Position numbers and translations under genes: made by a program
The notes under the pieces: generated by a model
Database searches by the model: none
What the model saw: only the letters and a program-made list of their open reading frames with translations
What the model was told of the DNA's origin: nothing
From: Thalassospira profundimaris
Lineage (GTDB): Bacteria; Pseudomonadota; Alphaproteobacteria; Rhodospirillales; Thalassospiraceae
Direction of reading: 5' to 3'
NCBI RefSeq assembly: GCF_003326755.1
Contig: NZ_JPWH01000007.1
Location: forward strand, 124,001-188,000
DNA: 64,000 nt
Shown here: piece after piece, positions 10,012 through 18,062 of the stretch
Numbering within the stretch: the stretch's first letter is position 1
Layout: each line of letters begins with the position of its first letter

Positions 10012-10891
10012 GCGAAATCTCCCGGTGTTTCTGGAGCTTTTTGCCATAGGCCTGACTGACCCGGTCAAAGATGATGGCAATGCCGACAATGGCAAGACCA
10101 TTGAAAATGCCCAGTGTGAAATACTGGTTGGCGATGGCCTTGAGAACCGGTTGACCCAGGCCCTGAACGCCGATCATGGCGGCAACAACAACCATTGCCA
10201 GGGCCATCATGATGGTCTGGTTGATCCCGGCCATGATGGTGGGCAGGGCAAGCGGAAGCTGAACCTTGAACAGTTTTTGCCAGCCGGATGTGCCAAAGGC
10301 ATCGGCGGCTTCAAGCACATCCTTGTCAACCAGGCGGATGCCAAGGTTGGTCAGCCGGATCATGGGCGGGATGGCGTAAATTACAACCGCAAGCAGCCCG
10401 GGTACCTTGCCAATACCCAGCAGCATGACAACCGGAATAAGATAGACAAAGCTGGGCATGGTTTGCATGACGTCGAGGATCGGATTGATCAGTTTTTGCA
10501 CGCGGTCGGAACGCGCCATCAAAATGCCGATCGGAATACCGATCATAATCGACATAACCGTACAGACAAAGATAATGGCGACTGTCTGCATCGTGTCTTC
10601 CCACATATCGAAATAACCGATGAGAAGCAGTGTTACGAGGCAGCCCAGGACGGTTTTGACGCTTCGGCTGGCAAACCAGGCAATGGTCAGAATGATCGCG
10701 GTAATAATGGGCCAGGGTGTGTGGGTCATGAAGTGGTCGGCTGCAATCAGAAAGTGCTTGAGCGGGGAGAACATGTTTTCGATTGTTCCGCCAAAAGCAC
10801 GCGTGAATTCCCTGAAACTTTCGTCGATTGCCTTTTTCAGGTTACGCAGGACAGTGTCGTCCATATGCGGGAATTTATAAAACCATTCCAT
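10004..10891 (-). CDS. proW: Glycine betaine ABC importer, permease
   Basis: Membrane subunit of 295 residues with about seven hydrophobic helices between residues 50 and 280. The conserved TM-to-cytoplasm coupling region reads ADAFGTSGWQKLFKVQLPLALPTIMAGINQ. It is a little shorter than E. coli ProW (354), lacking part of the long N-terminal tail. ATG at 10891 has AAAGGTGG ahead. Gene order proX-proW-proV with a coupled W/V overlap is the normal operon. Confidence 0.93.
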   Translation of the reverse strand: MEWFYKFPHMDDTVLRNLKKAIDESFREFTRAFGGTIENMFSPLKHFLIAADHFMTHTPWPIITAIILTIAWFASRSVKTVLGCLVTLLLIGYFDMWEDTMQTVAIIFVCTVMSIMIGIPIGILMARSDRVQKLINPILDVMQTMPSFVYLIPVVMLLGIGKVPGLLAVVIYAIPPMIRLTNLGIRLVDKDVLEAADAFGTSGWQKLFKVQLPLALPTIMAGINQTIMMALAMVVVAAMIGVQGLGQPVLKAIANQYFTLGIFNGLAIVGIAIIFDRVSQAYGKKLQKHREISHG

Positions 10892-10949
10892 TAAATTCCA
10901 CCTTTACAAGGGTTGCGACACGTCTTTTTGATTTTATCGGCGCATGGAA

Positions 10950-10973
10950 GGCGGCGCGCTTGGGCGCACCGCC
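10950..10973 (-). other. Stem-loop between proX and proW
   Basis: GGCGGCGCGC (10950-10959), TTGG, GCGCACCGCC (10964-10973): a GC-rich hairpin with one interior mismatch in the 99-bp gap after proX. Such hairpins often stabilise the binding-protein end of the message so that it outnumbers the permease. Confidence 0.6.
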
Positions 10974-10990
10974 CGGCTTGATACAGTTTT

Positions 10991-11992
10991 TTACAGCGCA
11001 GCTTCGATTTTCTTGGCTGCGTCCGGTGTCACCCACTTGGTCCAGATGTCCTTGTTTTCACGAAGGAAATGCTTGGCGCCGTCTTCGCCGGTTGCCTGGT
11101 TATCCGTCATCCAGGCCATCAGTTTGCTGACGGTTTCATTGCTCCAGGAGCGTTTGCCCAGATATTCGAGTACTTCGGGGCTGGCTTTGTCGTGGAAGGG
11201 TTTGGCGACCAGCGTTGCAATGGTATCGGTCGGCCATTTGTTGGGTTTGGGATCCGGGCAGTCTTCGACGGTGTTACAACGTTTCCATTCGGCGGCATCA
11301 TAGGGAACCGCAAAGTCGAGTTTGACCATCGGGTATTTGCCCAACAGCGCCGTCGGCGCCCAGTAATATCCCAGCCAGGCTTGCTTTTTTTCGTATGCCT
11401 GGGCTATCGAGCCGTCCAGGCCCGCTGCAGAGCCGGTATCTACCAGGACGAAACCGGCATCCTGTGCGTTGTAGGCCCAATACAATTGTGATGTGACAAC
11501 TGTACCACCCCAGCCTTGCGGGCCGTTGAAAATCGCCCCTTTGCCGGGATTTTCGTCATAGGGGAAGAGTTCGGGATGTTTCAGGGCATCGGATACGGTT
11601 TTGATATCCGGGTGGGCATCGGCGAAATATTTGGGTATCCACCAGCCCTGTTGTCCGCCTTCGGGCAGGGGGGAGCCGACATTGATGATACGTCCTTCTT
11701 CGGTGCCGCGTTTGACAACATCGGGCAGCAGGTCGATCCAGGCTTCCGGCGCAATGTCGGGTTCGCCCCGTTCGGTCATCGAGGTAATGGTCGGGACAGT
11801 ATCACCGATGGTGATTTCGGCGTCACAGCCATATCCTTCATCGAGAATGATTTTATCCAGATTGGAGAGAACTTCCGCACTTTGCCAGTTCATGCTGGCA
11901 ATCGTGACGGTACCGCAATCGGCTGCTTGTGCAGCGATGCTCCCCCCGAAAAAACTTAACGTCAAGCATCCTGATACAAGTAATTTTTTCAT
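10991..11992 (-). CDS. proX: Glycine betaine-binding periplasmic protein
   Basis: 333-residue OpuAC/ProX-type solute-binding protein that delivers quaternary amines to ProWV. It has a Sec signal peptide (MKKLLVSGCL... with cleavage near AAQA-ADCG, about residue 23). Tryptophans that commonly build the aromatic cage for trimethylammonium groups are present (TIASMNWQSAEV, APEAWIDLL, GWWIPKYF, LYWAYN), but which ones bind cannot be said from sequence. First gene of proXWV, separated from gbcB by about 90 bases. ATG at 11992 follows AGGGA. Confidence 0.92.
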   Translation of the reverse strand: MKKLLVSGCLTLSFFGGSIAAQAADCGTVTIASMNWQSAEVLSNLDKIILDEGYGCDAEITIGDTVPTITSMTERGEPDIAPEAWIDLLPDVVKRGTEEGRIINVGSPLPEGGQQGWWIPKYFADAHPDIKTVSDALKHPELFPYDENPGKGAIFNGPQGWGGTVVTSQLYWAYNAQDAGFVLVDTGSAAGLDGSIAQAYEKKQAWLGYYWAPTALLGKYPMVKLDFAVPYDAAEWKRCNTVEDCPDPKPNKWPTDTIATLVAKPFHDKASPEVLEYLGKRSWSNETVSKLMAWMTDNQATGEDGAKHFLRENKDIWTKWVTPDAAKKIEAAL

Positions 11993-12084
11993 TTTGTTTC
12001 CCTGTTTTCAACGGCTGACCTTAACGTGCGAGAGCACCGTGACTTCCCGCACCAACAACCCGCGAAGGGCTTTCCCATCGTTTG

Positions 12085-13173
12085 TCAGATCTCGACTTCA
12101 ATATCGGACAGGGGCGTTGAACAGCAGATCAGGATTTTACCCTGGTCAATTTCGCGCTGTCGGATGCCGCCGCCGTGCTGCATGTCAACCTGACCCGAAA
12201 CAAGTTTCGATTTGCAGGTTCCGCAGATACCACGTTGACAGGAGGACATAGGCAAAAGTCCTGCCTCGCGTGCTGCGGACAGAACAGTCATGCCGGGGCC
12301 GCATTCGACGACATGGCCTGTTTTGGAAAAGCTTACCCGGAAAGTCTGGTCGCTGATTTCGGGGGCTGCCGATGCGTGTTCCTCAATGGTTCCTGCGGTT
12401 TCGGCACCGAAATCAAAACTTTCCTCGTAATATCTTTCCATATTGAAATCAGCCTGTTGCAGCATGTTCCGGACCCCTTCCATAAACAGGGCCGGGCCGC
12501 AGCAGAAGATTTTGCGTTCCAGGAAGTCCGGAGACATCAGGGAAAGCATCTGGAGGCTAAGGCGCCCCGTGTAACCACTCCAGCTATGACTGGCCGACGT
12601 GGTTTCACAGGTAAAGGCAAGTTTCAGCGACGGGTTTTGTGCGGCAAGCAAGGCAAGTTCGTCGCGGAAAATGATGTCGGAGGGGGACCGGGCGGCGTGA
12701 ACAAAATGCAGATCCGTAGGTTCCGACAGATCGCAGGCTGTACGTGTCATTGACATCATGGGGGTGATGCCACTGCCTGCCGAAAGAAACAGAAGTTTTT
12801 CTTCCCCGGTGGCGTCGGTGGTAAATTCTCCGCCAGGGCCGGATACATTTACCTCCTTGCCCGGGACCATATAATCATGCAGCCAGTTGGAGCCCGGACC
12901 GCCGGGAACGCGTTTGACTGTAATTTCAACACGGTAGGGGCGGGCTGCCGAAGCAGAAATGGTGTAGCTGCGCGTGACCATCCCTTCAACGGGAAGTTCA
13001 AACGTCATGTACTGGCCGGGATAAAACCGAAAGGCGCGTGGTTCCCGACCGGAAAAGACAAATGTCTTTACATCATGGGTTTCCTGACGCACCTGACGAC
13101 ATACCAGCACATCGTCTTGTTCAGGGTCCCACATGGGAACACGGGTTACTTCTGTCAGTTTTTCTTCAGCCAT
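12085..13173 (-). CDS. gbcB: Glycine betaine demethylase, reductase component
   Basis: NAD(P)H:ferredoxin-type reductase (362 residues) that feeds electrons to the Rieske oxygenase GbcA. The FAD-binding domain (about 20-125, with RFYPGQYMTFELP and RSYTISASA), NAD-binding domain (about 125-235, with LLFLSAGSGITPMMSM and FCCGPALFMEGV) and a C-terminal plant-type 2Fe-2S domain (about 275-362) lie in that order. The cluster ligands are C-X4-C-X2-C in SSCQRGICGTCKSKL plus the later LICCSTP. It is 42 bases downstream of gbcA and obviously co-transcribed. The family also serves other Rieske monooxygenases; the context decides for betaine. Confidence 0.9.
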   Translation of the reverse strand: MAEEKLTEVTRVPMWDPEQDDVLVCRQVRQETHDVKTFVFSGREPRAFRFYPGQYMTFELPVEGMVTRSYTISASAARPYRVEITVKRVPGGPGSNWLHDYMVPGKEVNVSGPGGEFTTDATGEEKLLFLSAGSGITPMMSMTRTACDLSEPTDLHFVHAARSPSDIIFRDELALLAAQNPSLKLAFTCETTSASHSWSGYTGRLSLQMLSLMSPDFLERKIFCCGPALFMEGVRNMLQQADFNMERYYEESFDFGAETAGTIEEHASAAPEISDQTFRVSFSKTGHVVECGPGMTVLSAAREAGLLPMSSCQRGICGTCKSKLVSGQVDMQHGGGIRQREIDQGKILICCSTPLSDIEVEI

Positions 13174-13215
13174 TTCGGCATTATCCCTTTTCTGCTACGG
13201 GCCAGTCCGACCAGC

Positions 13216-14490
13216 TTATTCAGCAGCAATTCCAGCTTTGTCTTCGGCAAAATGGTCTTGTAAGCGTTTGATATACCAGTCGCAGAATGCTTCGACATGG
13301 GGTTCGGTAAATGTCGAATAGGGACCGGGTTCATAAGCACGCTGTTCACTGCCAAGCTGGGCCAGGCGGACAAGCATCGCATCCTGAAGGTTGGTCATCG
13401 TCCAGACCTGGGTCAGGTTGTCGAGGGTGTAATCCTCGTTTTCGATGGCATCCTTGTGGACCAGCCAGGTTGTGCGTACCAGTGTGCGGTTTGGCGACAG
13501 CGGCAGGACAGAGAATGTCACGATGTGATCACTCATGAAGTGATGCCACGAATTGGGATGTGTCCAGAAGCTAAGCCCGCCCAGTTTGGCATCGGTAAAG
13601 TTGCCCAGCAGCTTTTTCGAGGCCACTTTTGTGTCCAGCGTGTGGGATTCACCTTCCCAGCTTAGCGGAAGGCGCATGGTGCGAAAGCCGGTAACGTTGG
13701 CAAGGTGCTCTTCCTCGGCGGAGGGCAGGCCGCAGCTTTCCCAGCGTTTATGGTCGTGTTCAACGGATTCAAGATATTTTTTGACGTCCCCGGAGCGGCG
13801 TTCGTCAAGCTCGTCAGGCGAAAAACCAAAACCGAATTCAGACAGCGGGACGGTCAATTGCGGGTGGTTGCCCTCGCAATGATAGCATTCCCGGTTATTT
13901 TCCATCGTCAGTTTCCAGTTGCCTTCTTCGATCAGTTCCGCTGTATGGGCAACTTTGCAATTGGCGATGTCGTGCGGGGCAAGATAGGGCTCCATCGTGC
14001 GCGCAAGATCTTCGATGTCTGCGGGCGCATTTTCGGCAAGGCAAATGAAAATCAGACCAGCGACCGAGCGAACATGTACCGTTTTAAGGCCATGACAGCT
14101 TTTGTCGAACCCGGAACCCATATGTTCTGCCAGGATAAGGTCACCATCCTCGTTATAGGTCCAGCCGTGATAGCGGCAAACGATATTGCCGATCGTGGTT
14201 GCACGCTCGTCAATCAGGCGGGCGCCGCGATGGCGGCACACATTGTGAAAGGCGCGCAGTTCCATGTCATCACCGCGCAGGATCAGGATGGATGCCTTGC
14301 CAACCTCGACGGTGACGCAATCACCGGGTTCGGGCAGTTCCGGGTCTACGGCGACGAAAATCCAGTGTTTGCCAAAAATTACGTCGATATCCAGATCCAG
14401 AATTTCGGCGGAATTGTAAAACGGAGCTTCCAGGCTTTTGTTTTTCTCGCGGCGGTTGACGAGGGTTTGGATGTCAGATGTGGAACGCAT
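13216..14490 (-). CDS. gbcA: Glycine betaine demethylase, Rieske oxygenase component
   Basis: Catalyses O2-dependent removal of the first methyl group from glycine betaine, giving dimethylglycine and formaldehyde (424 residues). The Rieske centre is C85-R-H87 ... C105-R-Y-H108 in NVCRHRGARL and VCRYHGWTY. The catalytic mononuclear-iron domain begins with ENNRECYHCEGNHP, which holds the two-histidine part of the facial triad. The open frame begins at GTG 14496; ATG 14490 two codons later is preferred. First gene of the gbcA-gbcB pair, next to proXWV and the GbdR-like regulator. Close homologues act on carnitine or stachydrine, but sox, ETF and glyA nearby favour betaine. Confidence 0.92.
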   Translation of the reverse strand: MRSTSDIQTLVNRREKNKSLEAPFYNSAEILDLDIDVIFGKHWIFVAVDPELPEPGDCVTVEVGKASILILRGDDMELRAFHNVCRHRGARLIDERATTIGNIVCRYHGWTYNEDGDLILAEHMGSGFDKSCHGLKTVHVRSVAGLIFICLAENAPADIEDLARTMEPYLAPHDIANCKVAHTAELIEEGNWKLTMENNRECYHCEGNHPQLTVPLSEFGFGFSPDELDERRSGDVKKYLESVEHDHKRWESCGLPSAEEEHLANVTGFRTMRLPLSWEGESHTLDTKVASKKLLGNFTDAKLGGLSFWTHPNSWHHFMSDHIVTFSVLPLSPNRTLVRTTWLVHKDAIENEDYTLDNLTQVWTMTNLQDAMLVRLAQLGSEQRAYEPGPYSTFTEPHVEAFCDWYIKRLQDHFAEDKAGIAAE

Positions 14491-15390
14491 GTGCACATAC
14501 CTTGGCGGTTAGGGGGATGCCTTATCCAATGTGTCCTGTCGTGTTCAGGATCGGTAACTTGATACCTGTTTATCCGAACATGACCGGGTCATTGAGGTGG
14601 TATGCCTGCATAAAGCTGTTGCGGATGTCCCGTTTCGGCTTTGCTCGGCGCTATCGTAAGCCGTTGTCTGGCATCTTTGCGGGATGCCAGGAAGGCAGAT
14701 CTCTTTGATATACAGCGGAAGCGTCTTCAGCATTGAACGGGCTGAAAACGTCGAGCGTGTCAGAACATCGGAGCACATGGCGCCCAAACCTGTTTCGCGC
14801 CCGTCGCGCGGCAGGTCTGTATCTGAAGCAAACTTCAAATACAGATGACAAGTCCCGCTTGCCAAGCGGACTGTATCAAGGGCTGTCAATCGCACCCAAA
14901 GTCTCCCTCTGTATAGCGGCAGGTTTCCTGCTCTTGCTGTGCTGTTGATTTTAACAGCGATCAGAAAATCTATTGCGGATTGAACCGTGTTTGGCAGAAA
15001 TCTTAAGTCAAAAGACCAGTAGAAATGCGACGACACTATTGAAACGTCGCAAACCGGCGCGCCACAAGGGATCCAGCGGCATTTGAAAGCACGTATAATT
15101 GGCAAATATTACTTCAAAAACCGGATTAATGCGAAAGTTTTGTGTGGTTTTTGGGCACTCTTGTCAAATCTCGTCTGCTGTTTTTTTGCCGCCGTGTTGT
15201 TGTGTGAATGGCTATTTTGCGGGGAGGGATGTTTGGGATCTGACGGGCGGGTTTGGGACCTGTGTCTGGCGTTAATCATGCCGTTTAACATATAGTGTCA
15301 TTTGTGACACCCTAAGATGGCGACGGACCAGCAGAAGATCGTGGGGTGTTGTGGGTCGTTCCTGCGCCCCTGTTTTGTGTGTTTACAGAC
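14491..15390. other. About 900 bases with no convincing gene
   Basis: Upstream of gbcA, downstream of the orphan gene ending at 15391. The longest open frames (186 residues at 14545-15105 minus; 70 residues at 15083-15295 plus) are rich in Cys, Trp and Arg and look like chance frames. Visible structures are a 17-bp repeat at 15296-15312, an inverted repeat TGCGACG (15026-15032) / CGTCGCA (15045-15051), and small stem-loops near 14670-14686. It must contain the gbcA promoter. I saw no recognisable glycine riboswitch or tRNA here. Confidence 0.6.
15296..15312. repeat. Left copy of a 17-bp inverted repeat with an internal palindrome
   Basis: TGTCATTTGTGACACCC. It contains the palindrome GTGTCA-TTTG-TGACAC (15295-15310). 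The exact reverse complement occurs at 16070-16086. This copy lies 78 bases past the stop of the orphan gene. Confidence 0.8.
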
Positions 15391-15993
15391 TTATAACAAA
15401 TCAAGTTGACAGGCAGACCGGGTCTCTTTTGTGATCTGGCGTTTTTCAAACATGCTCCAGATACCCGATTTGTTTTGAGATACAGTATCTTGCAATTTTA
15501 ACAGCGAAACCGCTTCAGGTGGTGTCAATCGATATTCGGCAATGCGGCCTTTGGCGGGAATATCGTAATAATTGCCCTGTGCATCAATATATTGCGCCGA
15601 AATCAGGCCGGCGCGAATGAATTCATTAATCACCCGCGATACATTCGCCAGTGTCGGGGACCGGACATCCTTTAAAAAGGCGTCAATTGCCCGCTCGCGC
15701 GCCTGTTTCAGTTCGCCATAGGTTAGGGTGCCATTGGCGTGTTTTTCGTCCAGACTGGTCAGAAATGCGTCAAGCTCCTGTTGCTTTTGCCCCAGGCGTT
15801 CCGCCCGTGCCTTGTGGCGGGCAGGATAAGCATGGCTTCGGTCAACGGCTGCGGCCAGTTCGGCGCGGCTGGCATCAACTTTTCCATTCGCCTTGGTATG
15901 GGCCAAAATAACCAGAACCAGCGCGCTGGCAAAACGGGGGCGTGTGCTGCGTTGGGCGGCGGCCTGAAGACGGTCAAGAAAAGGGTTCTGCAT
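15391..15993 (-). CDS. Uncharacterised 200-residue protein with a winged-helix-like C-terminal half
   Basis: I do not recognise a family. The sequence is hydrophilic with no signal or membrane segment. Residues about 1-65 are Ala/Arg-rich and helical; 65-105 look coiled-coil-like (LGQKQQELDAFLTSLDEKHA). Residues 108-165 resemble a winged helix (TLANVSRVINEFIRAGLI, then two short strands before IAEYRLTPPEA). A DNA-binding role is inferred, not shown. The start ATG 15993 has AGAGGA ahead. It stands alone, between perfect 17-bp inverted repeats containing an operator-like palindrome, one copy about 80 bases before its start and one about 80 bases after its stop. Autoregulation is plausible. Other possibilities are a plasmid- or phage-derived replication or regulatory protein. 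Confidence 0.6.
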   Translation of the reverse strand: MQNPFLDRLQAAAQRSTRPRFASALVLVILAHTKANGKVDASRAELAAAVDRSHAYPARHKARAERLGQKQQELDAFLTSLDEKHANGTLTYGELKQARERAIDAFLKDVRSPTLANVSRVINEFIRAGLISAQYIDAQGNYYDIPAKGRIAEYRLTPPEAVSLLKLQDTVSQNKSGIWSMFEKRQITKETRSACQLDLL

Positions 15994-16069
15994 GTGCGTT
16001 CCTCTCGAAATCCCAGAGGAATCCTAGAGTCGCAGCCGTTTTAATGCAAGACAAATCGTGAACATTGTT

Positions 16070-16086
16070 GGGTGTCACAAATGACA
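16070..16086. repeat. Right copy of the 17-bp inverted repeat, upstream of the orphan gene
   Basis: GGGTGTCACAAATGACA, the exact reverse complement of 15296-15312. It lies in the promoter region of the orphan gene and has the two-fold symmetry expected of an operator. Confidence 0.8.
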
Positions 16087-16206
16087 TCGTACCATTTTCC
16101 GGGCCCCGGCTGCGCCAGTTTTCGGGTTAACGGACCCGCCTGATCTGGCAAAATGCGACTGGATGGTAAATGTACAAATGTACACATGTACGATGCGGCG
16201 CATCTC

Positions 16207-16965
16207 TTATTCGGTTGCGATGGATAATCCGCTGTGGCTCAGCAGGTCGGGATCACATTTGGGATCGGTGCAGATCATGTCAAACTGATCGAGCTTGGCA
16301 AAAAGCATGGGCTTGATCACGTTGAACTTTGTTGAATCAACAACCAGTACCTTGCGGGCCGCGGTTTCAAGAACGGCCTGTTTGATGTCAACCTCATGCG
16401 GGTTGGAGCAACTGACCCCCCGGCTGGTATTAACACCGCCCGCCGACATAAAAGCGGTATTGATGTTGAGCTTCAGGATCGCCTGGACACTGTGGCTGTC
16501 AGCAAAGGAGGCGGATGACGCATGATACATGCCGCCAAGCATGATCACGCGCAAACCCGGTTTCTTGCACAGAATTTCCGCCACATTAATCGAATAGCAA
16601 ATGGCGGTAATATCCTGGTTTTCGGGCAGGGCACTGGCCAGATAGGGGATGGTCGTGCCGCAATCAAGGAAAACGGTATCGCCCGGTTTTACCTGTCGTG
16701 CGGCGACCAGACAGGCAGCCCGCTTAAGGTCGGTATGGGCGCCGCGTTCGCGATCCAGAATATAGCCAAGCCCCCCGGCCACTGGGGATTTCAGGGTGAT
16801 ATAGCCGCCCATATAGGTGAATACGCCTTCATGCGCGGAGACATCCCGACGGACTGTCATTTCGGAAACGCCAAGCAGATCCGCTGCGTCTTTAAGGCGT
16901 ATGACATTGCTGACTTCGAGACTTCTGGTCAGAATTTCAATCCGGTCCTGAGATTTGCTCGACAT
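16207..16965 (-). CDS. DeoR-family transcriptional repressor
   Basis: 252 residues. An N-terminal DeoR helix-turn-helix (about 1-55: RIEILTRSLEVSNVIRLKDA, LLGVSEMTVRRDV) precedes a sugar-phosphate-sensing DeoRC domain with GDTVFLDCGTT and the C-terminal VVDSTKFN. Start set at ATG 16965 behind GGAG; the frame is open 31 codons further but without a ribosome site. It is divergent from deoC and the sugar importer. The family usually responds to a phosphorylated sugar, here plausibly deoxyribose-5-phosphate as for DeoR/DeoQ. A 14-base direct repeat in the shared promoter region (17045-17058 and 17174-17187) is a candidate operator. Confidence 0.88.
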   Translation of the reverse strand: MSSKSQDRIEILTRSLEVSNVIRLKDAADLLGVSEMTVRRDVSAHEGVFTYMGGYITLKSPVAGGLGYILDRERGAHTDLKRAACLVAARQVKPGDTVFLDCGTTIPYLASALPENQDITAICYSINVAEILCKKPGLRVIMLGGMYHASSASFADSHSVQAILKLNINTAFMSAGGVNTSRGVSCSNPHEVDIKQAVLETAARKVLVVDSTKFNVIKPMLFAKLDQFDMICTDPKCDPDLLSHSGLSIATE

Positions 16966-17044
16966 CCAGACTCCATCATTGGCCGTGATCGTGGCAGCAC
17001 GCAAAATGGTCGTCTGTCTGACCTCATGCGGCGGCCTGTAAGGT

Positions 17045-17187
17045 GATCTGATCAACAATCATCGCAATTAATCCGTTTGGCTTTTGGGGTCAATTACGAC
17101 TTTTGCGCGTATAATTTGTGCCGGGCCTTGCAAAACCCGATTTTGGCTTGACCAGATGGTAGCCCGATGACAGGATCATATCAACAA
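17045..17187. promoter_or_regulatory. Candidate DeoR operator, two direct repeats
   Basis: GATCTGATCAACAA (17045-17058) and GATCATATCAACAA (17174-17187) match at 12 of 14 positions and lie in the divergent region between the repressor and deoC, 129 bases apart. The first is preceded by T and thus contains the palindrome TGATC-T-GATCA. DeoR-family proteins commonly bind repeated sites, sometimes looping DNA. Confidence 0.5.
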
Positions 17188-17249
17188 ATGTTATAAACTT
17201 AACAAAACGGTGATGCGTAAATGATTGCCGTTAAGGGAAATGCTCCATT

Positions 17250-17918
17250 ATGACTGATCAGCGTCCGCTCGTTGCAAGCGATCTTGCATCTTATATCGAT
17301 CACACCCTGTTGGCCGCAGATGCCACCCCTGATCAGATTGTTTCCCTATGTGCCGATGCACGTCGGCATTCCTTTAAGGCGGTTTGTGTAAACCCGATTT
17401 TTATTCCCCTTGTTGTGCGCGAGCTGGGTGATTCCGGTGTTCAGGCGTGCTCGGTTGTCTGTTTTCCGTTTGGTGCGGACCCTGTTGCTGCCAAGGTTGC
17501 CGAAACCCGCTGGGTTGTCGAGCAGGGGGCTGGCGAAGTGGATATGGTCATTGCGCTGGGGCTGCTGAAAAGTGGCGATACCGATGCTGTCCGTGCCGAT
17601 ATTGCGGCTGTAAAAGAAGCCTGCGGCGATGCCGTTTTGAAGGTGATCATTGAAACGGCCCTTCTGAGTGACGAGCAGAAGGTTCTGGCCTGCGAACTTT
17701 CCAAACAGGCGGGGGCGGATTTTGTCAAAACCTCGACCGGATTTGCCGGTGCGGGTGCAACAGTCGAAGATATTGCCCTGATGCGCAAGACCGTAGGCCC
17801 GGATATGGGGGTCAAGGCATCGGGTGGTGTGCGCACAACCGAGGATGCCTTTAAAATGATTGCGGCGGGCGCGTCGCGTATCGGGGCCAGTGCCAGCATC
17901 CGGATCATTGGTCAATAA
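17250..17918 (+). CDS. deoC: Deoxyribose-phosphate aldolase
   Basis: Cleaves 2-deoxyribose-5-phosphate to glyceraldehyde-3-phosphate and acetaldehyde. 222 residues, the length of the short bacterial DeoC form. The Schiff-base lysine is K160 in DFVKTSTGF; the second lysine K189 in GVKASGGVRT and D98 in GEVDMV complete the active site. ATG at 17250 has only a weak upstream AAGGGA at long spacing. It is the first gene of a rightward cluster continuing into a sugar ABC importer, an aldose-epimerase-like protein and a ribokinase-family kinase. No nucleoside phosphorylase or phosphopentomutase is present, so free deoxyribose seems a likelier input than nucleosides. Confidence 0.96.
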   Translation: MTDQRPLVASDLASYIDHTLLAADATPDQIVSLCADARRHSFKAVCVNPIFIPLVVRELGDSGVQACSVVCFPFGADPVAAKVAETRWVVEQGAGEVDMVIALGLLKSGDTDAVRADIAAVKEACGDAVLKVIIETALLSDEQKVLACELSKQAGADFVKTSTGFAGAGATVEDIALMRKTVGPDMGVKASGGVRTTEDAFKMIAAGASRIGASASIRIIGQ

Positions 17919-18062
17919 GGTGGGGGCCGGTCGGGCCATGTGCCTGCCGGATATGAATTTTCCCGTCTTTGTCTCAAGGACTGCGTGAAATGCTTTTGCT
18001 TTCATGCCAATAAGACGCAGAAAACTGCCAGCTATAAAAATGATTTCAATTTGGAGGTAACA

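Noticed and set aside
14491-14960. Possible glycine riboswitch ahead of the betaine genes
   Set aside because: The context invites one, but the conserved core segments were not found on either strand by eye. A covariance search would settle it.
14545-15105. 186-residue minus-strand frame upstream of gbcA
   Set aside because: Rich in Cys, Arg and Ser, no ribosome-binding site or domain, and codon use unlike neighbours; treated as non-coding.
15083-15295. 70-residue hydrophobic plus-strand frame
   Set aside because: Looks like a chance run of T-rich codons; ends at the palindrome and has no start signal.
15296-16086. Insertion sequence
   Set aside because: The inverted repeats are suggestive, but the enclosed protein has no transposase motif and no target-site duplication is visible flanking the repeats.
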